Made by a program: the position numbers and the translations under genes
In this document: positions 9,038-17,766 of the stretch, piece by piece
Layout of the letters: each line of letters begins with the position of its first letter
Position numbering within the stretch: position 1 is the first letter of the stretch
Source: Rhodoplanes sp963724735
Lineage (GTDB): Bacteria; Pseudomonadota; Alphaproteobacteria; Rhizobiales; Xanthobacteraceae
NCBI GenBank assembly: GCA_963724735.1
Contig: CAVRVX010000012.1
Coordinates: 68,304 to 132,303 of the forward strand
DNA length: 64,000 bases
Direction: 5' to 3'
Notes under the pieces: generated by a model
What the model was told of the DNA's origin: nothing
Database searches by the model: none
Seen by the model: only the letters and a program-made list of their open reading frames with translations

Positions 9038-9212
9038 TCGGGGGCCGAGCGTTCGCCCACGCCGCCGATAATCGTGCCGCGGGCGAATATGCTTCATTAT
9101 CTGCCATAAATTGCGTTCAGCAGCCGGTCACGTCTTCGGATTATATATGCATGACCGGCCTTCCGCGCGGGGTAACGGAAAAGCGGTTGAGCTCTCGAAC
9201 AGGAGCGCAATT

Positions 9213-9599
9213 ATGCAAACTGCAAAAGAAATAATGACTACACCCGTCGTAACGATCTCAGCTTCGGCCTCCGTGGCCGAAGCTCTGGAGGTGATGGTCG
9301 AAAAACATTTGCGTGGCTTGATGGTGGAGCCCGACAATTTGGACGACGCGTACGGGATCGTCACCGAAGCCGATATCGTCTACAAGGTCGCGGCCTTGGG
9401 GAAAAACCCCGAAACCGTGACCATCGCCGACGTCATGACCAAGCCCTGCGTCGAGGTCGATCCCGACATGACGGTAGAGGAAGTTTGCCGAATCTTCGCG
9501 CAATACCGGCTCCACCGCGCTCCCGTGATCAAGCAGCACCTTATGGGCGTGATTACCGTGACCGATATCTTGCGTGAAACAATGTGGTGGCACGGCTGA
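9213..9599 (+). CDS. CBS-domain pair protein
   Basis: 128 residues forming one Bateman module: CBS1 from IMTTPVVTISASASVAEAL to GIVTEADIVYK and CBS2 from VMTKPCVEVDPDMTVEEV to GVITVTDILRET. Such stand-alone pairs bind adenine nucleotides and act as regulatory or stress proteins; no partner domain is attached. The start at 9213 follows AGGAGCG at suitable distance, so the longer frame from 9111 was rejected. Ends MWWHG. No neighbour shares its strand closely enough to imply an operon. Confidence 0.88.
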   Translation: MQTAKEIMTTPVVTISASASVAEALEVMVEKHLRGLMVEPDNLDDAYGIVTEADIVYKVAALGKNPETVTIADVMTKPCVEVDPDMTVEEVCRIFAQYRLHRAPVIKQHLMGVITVTDILRETMWWHG

Positions 9600-9724
9600 G
9601 CAATACGGACGCGTTTGCCGTGTATGACCCGGCCGGCCTCGCAAGCACAGCCACTGTTCCTAGCCCGCCAACGTAGAAGTTTTTAGGGACGGTCGCGTGC
9701 GCCCCAAAGCCAGCGCGCCGCTTC

Positions 9725-10531
9725 TTACAACAGCGCCTGGAACTCGAGCAGTTCGTTTTCGCTCAGGTCGGAGGCGGCCCAGTATGTCATGCCGCCCTTG
9801 CTCCAGGTCACGAGATTGTAGCCGTTGACCTTCATGATCGAGGGTTTCGTCTCCTCCGGACCGGCAGACGGCCACATGAAAACCGTCACGAGATGCAGGC
9901 GGCGGCGGTACACCAGGGCGGCGACGCGGCGGCCGCCGACGTAGTCGAGCCGCCCGCCGAGAAGCGGGAAGCCGTTCGCAGCCAGATCGACGACGGCAGG
10001 GGCGAATTCGATCCGTCCGGAAAACCATGGCTTGACGGTGTGGCGATCGGACGAGGCGATCTGGACCGGCTGCTCCTGCAACAGCGAACGGACATGCGCT
10101 GACAGGACGTCGCTCTCGATCCGTGCGCGATCCGCCGTCCCGCTCAGCATGAACCACGTGGCCGCCGCCGAGAGCAAAGCCGACATGAGGACGACCGCGG
10201 CGAGCCGCATCAGCGGACGCAATCGGCCGCCCACGAGGTCGCTCAGTTTGCCGCTCGATGCGGCGAACAAACGAACGGGGGGTTTCTGCTGGGGCGTCGC
10301 AATCATCCGCACCGCCTCGGCATCGAGCGCGCTACGCAAGCGAGCCGCGAACGCCGGCGAGGCCGCCGCGCGAACCGCGGTCACCTGCCGCTTCAACTGC
10401 CTCAGATCGGAGAGCTCCTGGGCGCAGCCGCCGCATCCCTCGATATGGGCGTCGATCTCGCGACGCACATCGCCGGCGAGTTCGCCGTCGATCAGGGCGC
10501 CGACTTGATCGCGGGCCTCCTCACACTGCAT
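9725..10531 (-). CDS. zinc-binding anti-sigma factor, single-pass membrane protein
   Basis: 268 residues. The N-terminal anti-sigma domain has H-x3-C-x2-C (HIEGCGGCAQEL, about residues 29-40) with an upstream Cys at position 3, as in ZAS/RsrA-type anti-sigma factors. One membrane helix lies near 105-130 (LMRLAAVVLMSALLSAAATW). The 130-residue periplasmic part (FSGRIEFAPAVVDLAANGFP, WSKGGMTYWAASDL) is a sensor-like domain seen in anti-sigmas of alpha- and betaproteobacteria. AAGGAGG precedes the ATG, and the start overlaps the end of the sigma gene by 11 bases, so the two are co-translated. Expected to hold the ECF sigma at the membrane. Confidence 0.9.
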   Translation of the reverse strand: MQCEEARDQVGALIDGELAGDVRREIDAHIEGCGGCAQELSDLRQLKRQVTAVRAAASPAFAARLRSALDAEAVRMIATPQQKPPVRLFAASSGKLSDLVGGRLRPLMRLAAVVLMSALLSAAATWFMLSGTADRARIESDVLSAHVRSLLQEQPVQIASSDRHTVKPWFSGRIEFAPAVVDLAANGFPLLGGRLDYVGGRRVAALVYRRRLHLVTVFMWPSAGPEETKPSIMKVNGYNLVTWSKGGMTYWAASDLSENELLEFQALL

Positions 10532-11075
10532 GTCTGTCCTCCTTGTCGATCAACTCGGTCAATCGCGTCTTGAGCTGAGCGCGGGCGCGCGACAGCCGCG
10601 ACATGACCGTGCCGACCGGAACGCCCGCGACATTGGCGATCTCCTGATAGGAGAGTCCCTCCATCTCGCGCAGTACGATCGCCTCGCGAAACGGCGGCGC
10701 GAGTTCCGCCAAAGCCGTGACGACGAGCGCACGCTCGGCCTGCCCGATCAGCAATTCCTCCGCGGATGCCTCGTTTGACGGGACCTCGAAAACCTCCCCG
10801 CTTGCCGCGCGCGACGACAAGGCCTCTTCGATCGAGATGACGTTGGCGGCCTTCTTGCGGGTCGTGAGCCAGCGATAAGCCAGATTGCGGACGATCGCGA
10901 GCAGCCACGGCTTGACGTCGCCGGAGCATGAATCAAACGCCCTGAATGCACGGAGATAGGCGTCCTGCACGATATCTTCCGCATCCGGCCGACTGCGCAC
11001 CAGCCAGAATGCGAGGTTGTGCGCGGCGTCGAGGCAAGGCAGCGCCCGTTGCTCGAATTCCGCCAGCCGGCTCAT
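10521..11075 (-). CDS. ECF-type RNA polymerase sigma factor
   Basis: 184 residues with sigma region 2 (AHNLAFWLVRSRPDAEDIVQDAYLRAF-RAF pattern, residues 19-50; VKPWLLAIVRNLAY for promoter melting) and region 4 (PPFREAIVLREMEGLSYQEI, VPVGTVMSRLSRARAQL, HTH near 130-175). No regions 1 or 3. Followed with overlap by its anti-sigma gene. A GGGAATA..CGTATCC box pair lies 38-71 bases upstream, compatible with autoregulation. The divergent metallo-hydrolase gene has a similar GGGAATA box, so it is the likely target. Signal unknown. Confidence 0.93.
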   Translation of the reverse strand: MSRLAEFEQRALPCLDAAHNLAFWLVRSRPDAEDIVQDAYLRAFRAFDSCSGDVKPWLLAIVRNLAYRWLTTRKKAANVISIEEALSSRAASGEVFEVPSNEASAEELLIGQAERALVVTALAELAPPFREAIVLREMEGLSYQEIANVAGVPVGTVMSRLSRARAQLKTRLTELIDKEDRHAV

Positions 11076-11113
11076 CCCGTTACCCGCAGGCCATCGTCAT
11101 CAAGACCTCATCA

Positions 11114-11146
11114 GGATACGACTCCGCCGCCGGCCGATCTATTCCC
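11114..11146 (-). promoter_or_regulatory. putative ECF-type promoter of the sigma/anti-sigma operon
   Basis: On the minus strand GGGAATA (11140-11146) is followed after a 19-base spacer by CGTATCC (11114-11120), about 38 bases before the sigma factor ATG. GGAATA-like -35 and CGTATC-like -10 elements are typical of ECF promoters, although the spacer is slightly long. Inference from sequence only. Confidence 0.45.
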
Positions 11147-11198
11147 AAGCGTCAATCATTTCTCAGATCTCTTCGCGACCGAATTTGCCGGCGCACCC

Positions 11199-11230
11199 GG
11201 GAATAATCGTCGGTGAGTGCGAGTCTCCTT
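11199..11230 (+). promoter_or_regulatory. putative ECF-type -35 box upstream of the MBL/TPR/DoxX genes
   Basis: GGGAATAATCG at 11199-11209 on the plus strand repeats the -35 element seen on the opposite strand at 11140-11146. A recognisable -10 is weaker (CGAGTCTCC around 11219-11227). The first ATG of the divergent gene group follows at 11281. Confidence 0.35.
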
Positions 11231-11280
11231 TATCGAAGCCGCCGGGCGCGCCGAAGCGCCGGCCTATCGAGAGGACGACC

Positions 11281-12246
11281 ATGCTCGATCTATCACGTCG
11301 CGACTTCGTCATATCGGCCAGTCTCGCCGCCGCGTTGGCGCTCGACAAGACGCTCGCCATTTCGCCCGCCTTCGCCCAGAAGACGCCCGACCCGGCCAAG
11401 GGCTTCCATACCTACAAGGTCGGCGATGTCGCGGTGACCGCGCTCTATGACGGCATTTGGGAAAAGCCACACGATCCCGCCTTCATCAAGAACGCATCGG
11501 TGGAGGAGACCAAGGACGCACTCGCCAAAGCGGCGCTTCCCACCGATTTCGTTTCCATTCCGCTCACCGTCACCGTGCTCAAGGTCGGCGACCGGCTGAT
11601 CCTTGTCGACTCCGGGTCAGGCGGGCAGTGGCAGCTGACCGCGGGCAAGCTGCACGGCAATATGAAGGCGGCCGGCATCGATCCCGCTCAGATCCGCACC
11701 ATTCTCGTGTCGCATTTCCATCCCGACCACATCTACGGTCTGATGGAGAAAGGCACAAACAATCCGGTCTTTCCCGACGCCGAGATCATCGTCAGCGGTC
11801 CCGAATATCGCTGGTGGACAGAGCCCGGCCGCGTCGAAAAGCTCCCGGAGGGAAGAAAAGCGCTGGGCCAACGCATCCAAGCGGTGTTCCCCACCTGGAA
11901 AAACTTTACGCTGATCGAAGGCGAAAAAGAGGTCGCGCCGGGCATTCGCCTCGTCAATGCGCCGGGTCATACCCCCGGCCATTCGGCGTTCCTTGTCGGC
12001 TCCGGCAACCAGCAGCTGATGATCTCCAACGACACGGCCTACGTGCCGGCGCTTCTTGCACCGCACCCGGAATGGCAGGGCGCCTACGACCAGGATGGGC
12101 CGCTCGCGGTCGAAACAAGGCGCAAGCTCATCGACCGCGTGATTGCCGACAAGATGATGGTCTGCGGCGCGCATTTCCCGTTCCCCGGCGCCGGCGCGTT
12201 CGCCAAAGACGGCGCAGGCTATGCGTTTACGCCGGCCGGCGTGTAA
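11281..12246 (+). CDS. exported MBL-fold metallo-hydrolase
   Basis: 321 residues. N-terminal Tat-type signal (SRRDFVISASLAAALAL, processing near AFA-Q at about 33). Metallo-beta-lactamase metal ligands are all visible: SHFHPDHIYGL (HxHxDH), PGHTPGHSAF, the bridging Asp in ISNDTAY and a final His in CGAHFPFPG. The layout resembles periplasmic quorum-quenching or detoxifying hydrolases of the MBL superfamily, but the substrate is unknown. Ribosome site AGAGGACGACC before ATG 11281; the longer open frame upstream is not used. First gene of a plus-strand set (MBL, TPR, DoxX) divergent from the ECF sigma pair, suggesting stress-induced expression. Confidence 0.9.
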   Translation: MLDLSRRDFVISASLAAALALDKTLAISPAFAQKTPDPAKGFHTYKVGDVAVTALYDGIWEKPHDPAFIKNASVEETKDALAKAALPTDFVSIPLTVTVLKVGDRLILVDSGSGGQWQLTAGKLHGNMKAAGIDPAQIRTILVSHFHPDHIYGLMEKGTNNPVFPDAEIIVSGPEYRWWTEPGRVEKLPEGRKALGQRIQAVFPTWKNFTLIEGEKEVAPGIRLVNAPGHTPGHSAFLVGSGNQQLMISNDTAYVPALLAPHPEWQGAYDQDGPLAVETRRKLIDRVIADKMMVCGAHFPFPGAGAFAKDGAGYAFTPAGV

Positions 12247-12269
12247 TCCCTTTGTCGCGGAGAGACTTG

Positions 12270-12740
12270 ATGACGAACCTGTGCATTCGAACGATCGCTG
12301 CCGCGTTGCTCGGCGGCGCGCTCGTCGCGGCGCCCGGCGTTAAGCCGGCGCTCGCCGTCGATGCCGTGACGACCAGGGACTCACCCGACCTGCGGCCGGT
12401 GCGCGCGAAGATCCGAGCCAAGGACTGGAAAGGCGCGACCGCAGAGCTCTACGCGATGCTCGATCGCGGAATTCAGCATGCCGACGTCTATAATCTGCTC
12501 GGCTTCGCCCTGCGCAACAACGGCGACTACCAGACCGCCTACACCTTTTATCGCAAGGCGCTCGAATTCAATCCTCAGCACAAGGGCGCGCTCGAATATC
12601 TTGGCGAGCTTTACGTCAAGACCGGCGAGATCGCCAAGGCGCGGGAGCACGTCGTTCGCTTGCAACAACTGTGTCCGCAGGGTTGCGAGGAGCTTGAGGA
12701 CTTGGAAAAGGCGATTGCCGAAGCGCCAAAGACTCAGTGA
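12270..12740 (+). CDS. exported TPR-repeat protein
   Basis: 156 residues with a signal peptide (MTNLCIRTIAAALLGGALVA, cleavage near 30) and about two and a half tetratricopeptide repeats (ADVYNLLGFALRNNGDYQTA, KGALEYLGELYVKTGEIAKA) between residues 70 and 135. The tail has two cysteines in QLCPQGCEELED that could form a disulfide. TPR scaffolds mediate protein contacts; this one is predicted periplasmic like the preceding hydrolase, 23 bases upstream. GCGGAGAGAC precedes the ATG. Probable co-expression with the MBL and DoxX genes; partner unknown. Confidence 0.85.
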   Translation: MTNLCIRTIAAALLGGALVAAPGVKPALAVDAVTTRDSPDLRPVRAKIRAKDWKGATAELYAMLDRGIQHADVYNLLGFALRNNGDYQTAYTFYRKALEFNPQHKGALEYLGELYVKTGEIAKAREHVVRLQQLCPQGCEELEDLEKAIAEAPKTQ

Positions 12741-12885
12741 GCCGAAATCGCGGGGATCGACCGGCGGGCGCGCTCTCCGACACGGCGCGCCAGCCAAGCC
12801 GCCCCCTTCAGACGCGGTCAAGGCCGACCTTCCGCGCCCTGCCCTTCGAGAGCCGGCGCCTGCACGCTCTCGCCGCCGTCACGTC

Positions 12886-13308
12886 ATGCTGAGAACGGCC
12901 ATGTGGCACGACAGGTTGACCGCTGCGGCAGACCTCGCGGGCCGCGTCCTGCTTGGATTTCTGTTCATTCACGAAGCGTGGAGCAAGCTCGCCGCGCTCG
13001 ATGCGGCCGCAGCCTATATGGAGGCGTACGGCCTTCCCGCACAGCTCTTGCCCTTTGCAATTGCGCTCGAACTGGGAGGCGGACTGTTGGTCGCGCTCGG
13101 CTTCCTCACGCGTCTGGCCGCGCTCGCGCTCGCAGTGTTCTGCGTTGTCGCCGCGGTCGTCTTCCATAGCAATTTTGGCGATCGCGGCCAGGCGATCCAT
13201 TTCCTCAAAGACCTTGCCCTTGCCGGCGCGTTTCTCATCCTTGCGGGGCGCGGCGCCGGCGCTTTCTCAATTGGGGCACTGTGGTCCTCGCGGCGTCACA
13301 AGAATTGA
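12886..13308 (+). CDS. DoxX-family integral membrane protein
   Basis: About 140 residues with four membrane helices (LTAAADLAGRVLLGFLFIHE, LLPFAIALELGGGLLVALG, LAALALAVFCVVAAVVFHS, DLALAGAFLILAGRGAGAF). GRVLLGFLFIHEAWSKL and FHFLKDLALAG-like sequence (here IHFLKDLALAG) are DoxX signatures. DoxX proteins are membrane components of redox or oxidoreductase complexes in several bacteria; the precise role is unknown. ATG 12886 is used; ATG 12901 is an alternative. It lies 145 bases after the TPR gene and is probably in the same ECF-linked set. Confidence 0.85.
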   Translation: MLRTAMWHDRLTAAADLAGRVLLGFLFIHEAWSKLAALDAAAAYMEAYGLPAQLLPFAIALELGGGLLVALGFLTRLAALALAVFCVVAAVVFHSNFGDRGQAIHFLKDLALAGAFLILAGRGAGAFSIGALWSSRRHKN

Positions 13309-13487
13309 CGAGCCGCCGCGGCCGTCCATCGCGCTAGGCAATACCGGATTTCGGAACAGCAAGTGTTACGGCCATCCCTCTTGCAGCGAGGCCACACCGC
13401 ATGCCGCCTTGGGATTTGACCGGCATCGGCAGGTGTGGTTCCTCATGCGTCTACGTCTGTCGGACCAGATTTGCCAAAGGGCTGCCA

Positions 13488-14510
13488 ATGGAGGTCGTTT
13501 CGATTATCGGTTGGGTAGGTGCGATTTTCCTGGTGACTTTTGCGCTCTACAATCTCTTCCACTACGTCTTGTTCCTGCTCGCCACGCACCCGCAGGACGC
13601 AGGGAACATCGGCCACGAACTGAACGAATTCGAGCGGCGCCAGCTGGTGGAGTGGGCGCCGAGGCCTGCGGATTTTCTCAAACATGATGATGAGAATCGG
13701 ACCTACGACGACATCTTCGGCGCCTATCGGAGCGAACTTGCCAGCTACAGCACTTGTGTTTTCCCCCGCACGATCTTCTCGGCGCCCTACGCAGCCGATT
13801 ACTGCCTCCTGAAGCCGTGGGATGGAATGCGTCTGTTGGATCTCGGATGCGGATCAGGCGCCGCGGCCGACTATATCGCCAGCCGATCCAAGGTCGACAT
13901 CACCTGCGTCACGAATTCGCCCGTGCAGGAGAACATCTGCCGACGGAGATTCGAAAAATTCGGCGGCCGCGTCCGCGTCATGGTCGCCGACTTCGACAGC
14001 CTGGATCTTCCCGATGCCAGCTTCGATGCAATCTATTCGCTCGAATCCATCGGCTACACAAAAGACATCGAAGCTTGGCTTGCGCGCTATTGGCGGATGC
14101 TCAAGCCGGGCGGACGCCTTCTGATCAGGTCGCCGGGCTCGCTGGATTTCTGTCGCCGGGAGAAGGACTACAGGAACGTCACGGCCTTCTTCAACAACTG
14201 GCGGTACAATTTTCTTGGCTCGAATCTGCTTGTTTACTTCATGCGGCGGCTCGGGTTCGAACCGATCGAATACCGGCGGCTGCCGTTCGGGGCTTATGGT
14301 TTGACCTGGAACTTCATCCAGCATCTGTTCTTGTGGAAGTTCAAGCTGCGCATGCGCTCGATGGTGGACCTGGAAAAAATCATCTGGCGTACGTCGAAGA
14401 TTTTCGTGTTCGGCAACGGCTACAATATCGTCGTCGCCACCAAACCGGCCCGAGCAATGGCGACCCCTGCATTGCAAGCCGCAAGAGAACGGGTGTCGGC
14501 AGCCGGTTGA
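13488..14510 (+). CDS. membrane-anchored class I SAM-dependent methyltransferase
   Basis: 340 residues. One N-terminal membrane helix (IIGWVGAIFLVTFALYNLFH, about 5-28), then a Rossmann methyltransferase: motif I LLDLGCGSGAAADYIA, motif II DFDSLDLPDASFDAIYSLES, motif post-II YWRMLKPGGRLLIRS. The order and the SLE.IGYTKD segment resemble cyclopropane-synthase/sterol-methyltransferase-like enzymes acting on lipids, consistent with the membrane anchor, but the substrate is unproven. Start at 13488 chosen because the upstream frame lacks sense and this one opens with the helix. Single gene, 180 bases after DoxX. Confidence 0.85.
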   Translation: MEVVSIIGWVGAIFLVTFALYNLFHYVLFLLATHPQDAGNIGHELNEFERRQLVEWAPRPADFLKHDDENRTYDDIFGAYRSELASYSTCVFPRTIFSAPYAADYCLLKPWDGMRLLDLGCGSGAAADYIASRSKVDITCVTNSPVQENICRRRFEKFGGRVRVMVADFDSLDLPDASFDAIYSLESIGYTKDIEAWLARYWRMLKPGGRLLIRSPGSLDFCRREKDYRNVTAFFNNWRYNFLGSNLLVYFMRRLGFEPIEYRRLPFGAYGLTWNFIQHLFLWKFKLRMRSMVDLEKIIWRTSKIFVFGNGYNIVVATKPARAMATPALQAARERVSAAG

Positions 14511-14574
14511 TACTGCACGCCGGACCGGTTCACGCTGGTCACGCTCGGCTTTCGGTGCAGGAGGCGAAGCCGGT

Positions 14575-15099
14575 CTATTTTTGCTTGGCGACGACCCAGG
14601 CGCGAAGAATCAGAGCTGTCAGGATCGCGTGCAGGCCGACCACCGGCCACAAGAGGACGCCGACCGAACGGCCGTCGATGCCGACAGAGAGGAAGAAGAT
14701 CGTCGCAAGCAGGTTATAGGCTAACAGCCCGCGCAGATCGGACGATGGGCCCTTCGCCGCCGAAGGCGAGCACGCGACGGCAAGCGCGAGCAAGGCTACT
14801 CCGGCAAGACGCCCGATCGCTTCTCCCGGCGCAGACAGTGCCCCGCCGAATACGAGGACAGCGGCGGGTGACGGGCTGACGATCAAGGCGACGCCGACGA
14901 TAGCCTCGAGGGCAACGGCGAGAATAATCAGGCTCAAAGGTCGCTCGCTTTCATCATGCCTTGCGTCCAGGCGTGTTGGCCGAATGTCGAGCCGATCGTC
15001 TACCGCATGTCCCGACACAAGGGAGCCGGCCCACCGCCAAGACGACGGCATGGCGGCCGGGCCGGACAGCGCTGCTTGCGCCGATCGGATGCGAGTCAC
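14575..15099 (-). CDS. small polytopic membrane protein, unknown family
   Basis: 174 residues if the GTG at 15099 is the start; it overlaps the preceding methyltransferase stop as GTGA, which argues for coupling. The first 55 residues are polar; four hydrophobic segments follow (PLSLIILAVALEAIVGVALI, AAVLVFGGALSA, LAGVALLALAVAC, LLATIFFLSVGIDG and VGVLLWPVVGLHAILTALI). No family recognised. It ends VVAKQK and converges on the methyltransferase gene at 13488-14510 with a 64-base gap. Confidence 0.6.
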   Translation of the reverse strand: MTRIRSAQAALSGPAAMPSSWRWAGSLVSGHAVDDRLDIRPTRLDARHDESERPLSLIILAVALEAIVGVALIVSPSPAAVLVFGGALSAPGEAIGRLAGVALLALAVACSPSAAKGPSSDLRGLLAYNLLATIFFLSVGIDGRSVGVLLWPVVGLHAILTALILRAWVVAKQK

Positions 15100-15839
15100 C
15101 TCTCGAAACGGAAGAGCTGGAAGAAGTCCGTCGGATCGACAAAGACCCGCCGCGCCTCATTGAAGCCGGCCTCGCGGCCGAGATCACACCAGCCGTCCGC
15201 CGTCTCTGGGAAGTCGCACGTAGTGACATGCCGCCAGATCTGGTCCCATTCGGCCGGGGTCAACACGCTCCACAGCGGCTTGTTGGTCCGCAGGAAGCGA
15301 TCGAGAAACGCCGCGCGGTCCTCGTCCGCCCGACGCGTCGGTTCGTACAGCAAAAAGAGGCCGCGTGGTCCGGTTGCGCCGCGGATCGCCTTCATCAAGC
15401 GCAACTTGTCGTCCGTCGCCAAGTGATGGATCGACAGGCTGCACCACGCCGCGTCGGCATGCTCCGGACGGCGCATCATGGCTTCCACGAAATCGCGGTG
15501 GTCGAGATCGACCTCAAAGGGTGCGCCGGCAAGGTTGGCGGCGGCGAGATCAAGGGCGGGCTGCGATAGGTCAATTCCTTGATAATGCCGAACCTTGGTG
15601 CCGGACAGCGCAGACTTCATCATGCCGGCGTCGCCGCAGGCAATGTCGAGGAAGGAGAATGGCTGGGTGAAGACGTCGTTCAGGGTCTTTGCGAGGATCC
15701 GGCTGACCTCGCGATGGGCGAGGCAATCGCCGTCGATCAGCTTGCGGTAGGTGGCCCACTGCTCTTGGAACTGCGCAAGCGCGGCAGCGTCCACCACGGC
15801 GCCGGAGGATTGAAACTGATGGATGTGGACGTTGACCAA
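15096..15839 (-). CDS. class I SAM-dependent methyltransferase
   Basis: 247 residues. SAM-binding motif I FSFLDIACGDAGMMKSAL, acidic motif II YQGIDLSQPALDLA, and the catalytic-region segment AAWCSLSIHHLATDDKL typical of small-molecule methyltransferases. The start was moved to TTG 15839 because AAGGAGG sits seven bases before it; a longer frame begins at 15869 without a ribosome site. The stop overlaps the GTG start of the membrane protein at 15099. Substrate unknown. Soluble. Confidence 0.8.
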   Translation of the reverse strand: MVNVHIHQFQSSGAVVDAAALAQFQEQWATYRKLIDGDCLAHREVSRILAKTLNDVFTQPFSFLDIACGDAGMMKSALSGTKVRHYQGIDLSQPALDLAAANLAGAPFEVDLDHRDFVEAMMRRPEHADAAWCSLSIHHLATDDKLRLMKAIRGATGPRGLFLLYEPTRRADEDRAAFLDRFLRTNKPLWSVLTPAEWDQIWRHVTTCDFPETADGWCDLGREAGFNEARRVFVDPTDFFQLFRFER

Positions 15840-16108
15840 ATCCCTGTCCTCCTTCGCTCGAGCATGCAACGGATCAAACGCCTATTCGCTCCCGACGCAC
15901 CGGTCACTGACTCGCCGCTACGGTATGCGTCCTCTTCTTCCCTCTTAATCAGCGCGAGTGGCAACCGTCGTCGGAATCGAATGTCGGTAAAACCCGCGTG
16001 ACCCGCTGGACCGACGCCCCGCCGGCCCCCTTCCGATGCCGAGTTTGCTCCAAGCCGACCTGCTTGCTAGCGTGCCGGCGGCGACGCGCGATCCGTCCAG
16101 AGGACGAC

Positions 16109-17203
16109 ATGACATCGATCGAGAACGACGCGCATCACAATGCACAGGGCGCCGCTCAGGCAGGTCTTGGTCGGCGGGACCTCATTAAGGGAGGCGTTGG
16201 ACTTGCTATGACCCAGGCGCTTGGTTCCGAGGTGAAGGCTGCGGGCGTCACCCGCAAGATCGCGCTCGAGGAGCACTTCACGACGCCCGAACTTGCGAAG
16301 AGATATGTCGCCAGGCCGACCCGAAGCGACGCGTTGTTCGCCGACATCGAGCGCCGCCTCGCCGACTTCGATCAGCTGCGGCTGGAGACGATGGACAAGG
16401 CCGGCATTGATCTCGCCGTGCTCTCGATCACCGTGCCAGGCGTACAGGCGGAAGCGGATGCAAAGACGGCGATCAGGCTGGCGCGGGACGCCAATGATCT
16501 ACTGGCGCGCGAAGTGCAAAAGCGGTTGCAACGATATGCGGGCTTCGCCCATCTTCCCATGCAGGACGCCGGCGCTGCCGCCGCGGAACTCGAGCGCGCG
16601 ATCAAAGAGCTCCGGTTCAAGGGCGCGCTCATCAACGGCCAGACCAACGGGAACTACCTCGACGCGGACATGTATCTCCCGTTCTGGGAGCGCGTGCAGG
16701 ACCTGGATGTGCCAATCTACCTCCATCCCGGAGAGCTCGCCGATCGCCCCGCAATGTTCGCCGGCCGCCCTGAATTGAACGGCGCCGTCTGGGCTTGGAC
16801 GGCGGACACCGGGAGCCATGCGCTACGGCTCGTCTTCGGCGGCACGTTCACGCGCTTTCCGAAATTGAAAATCATTCTCGGCCATATGGGCGAGACGCTT
16901 CCGTTCCTGCTGTGGCGCTTCGACAGCCGATGGCAAGGCGTGCTTGGCGAAGAACTCCCGCCGGACGAATTGCCCTCCACCATCATCAAGGAGCACTTTG
17001 CCGTCACCACCTCGGGCGTCTGCGACCCGGGACCGCTTGCGGAAGCCATCGGAGCGCTCGGCGAGGACAATGTGATGTTCTCCGTCGACTATCCCTACGA
17101 GGACTCGCAAGTCGCGGCGGACTTCATCAACTCCGCGCCCGTCAGCGAGGCGGTGCGCGCCAAAATCTGCCACGGCAACGCCCGGCGAATCCTGAAATTG
17201 TAA
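16109..17203 (+). CDS. amidohydrolase-2 family (ACMSD-like) metal-dependent hydrolase or decarboxylase
   Basis: 364 residues. A Tat-like leader (GRRDLIKGGVGLAMTQALG, residues 22-40) suggests export. The TIM-barrel body has ALEEHFTTPEL near the start, VPIYLHPGELADRP, IILGHMGETLPFLLWR and MFSVDYPYEDSQVAADF, matching PF04909 enzymes such as 2-amino-3-carboxymuconate-semialdehyde decarboxylase and gamma-resorcylate decarboxylase. The usual first HxH metal motif appears as EEH, so the metal site may be of the decarboxylase type. AGAGGACGAC precedes the ATG. Aromatic decarboxylation or hydrolysis is plausible; substrate unknown. Confidence 0.85.
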   Translation: MTSIENDAHHNAQGAAQAGLGRRDLIKGGVGLAMTQALGSEVKAAGVTRKIALEEHFTTPELAKRYVARPTRSDALFADIERRLADFDQLRLETMDKAGIDLAVLSITVPGVQAEADAKTAIRLARDANDLLAREVQKRLQRYAGFAHLPMQDAGAAAAELERAIKELRFKGALINGQTNGNYLDADMYLPFWERVQDLDVPIYLHPGELADRPAMFAGRPELNGAVWAWTADTGSHALRLVFGGTFTRFPKLKIILGHMGETLPFLLWRFDSRWQGVLGEELPPDELPSTIIKEHFAVTTSGVCDPGPLAEAIGALGEDNVMFSVDYPYEDSQVAADFINSAPVSEAVRAKICHGNARRILKL

Positions 17204-17289
17204 GCGAGGCGGCGGGTCGGCTTGCGGCTCTGCTCGTCCGGACCACCGCGGCCGCGGTTGCGCGCGACCTGACCCGAGGGCGGCGACGA

Positions 17290-17736
17290 TCAGCCCACGG
17301 GTCCTTCGTTCTCCAGCGCGTCGATGATGGCCCAAGTTGCCGGTCCGACAATCCCGTCGACGGGCACGCTCCGTTGCTGCTGCAGCGTCTTGACCGCCGC
17401 TTCGGTCTTGGGCCCGTAGCGTCCATCGACACCGCCCACATTGTGACCGACGAGGCTCATCCGCTTCTGCGCCCGGCGCACGGGGAGGCCTGACGAGCCT
17501 CGCTTCAGCACGGGCTCGCTCTGGTCGGCCTCATCGATATTGATCCAGGTCACCCTTCCGACGATCCCGTCGACGGCGATGCCCCTCGCCTGCTGGAAAG
17601 CTTTGACGGCGGTCTCGGTCGTCGCGCCGAAGACGCCATCGATGGGTCCGGAGAAATGGCCCAGCGCTTTCAGCGCATCTTGAAGATCCTTTACTGCCGG
17701 GTCGTTGGAGCCCTTCTGGAGAACCGGCTCTGCCAT
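17290..17736 (-). CDS. protein of two peptidoglycan-binding repeats, 148 aa
   Basis: Two PG_binding_1 repeats fill the protein: residues 1-68 (DPAVKDLQDALKALGHFSGP..GVFGATTETAVKAFQ..VDGIVGRVTW) and 72-140 (LPVRRAQKRMSLVG..GRYGPKTEAAVKTLQ..VDGIVGPATW). No signal peptide and no catalytic domain. CAGGAGACGCACCC precedes ATG. Such modules normally anchor cell-wall hydrolases to murein; alone, and without an obvious export signal, the role is unclear. It lies 30 bases downstream of a second protein of the same design and both are surely co-transcribed paralogues. Confidence 0.88.
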   Translation of the reverse strand: MAEPVLQKGSNDPAVKDLQDALKALGHFSGPIDGVFGATTETAVKAFQQARGIAVDGIVGRVTWINIDEADQSEPVLKRGSSGLPVRRAQKRMSLVGHNVGGVDGRYGPKTEAAVKTLQQQRSVPVDGIVGPATWAIIDALENEGPVG

Positions 17737-17766
17737 GGGTGCGTCTCCTGTGATTGCGTGTTGTTG

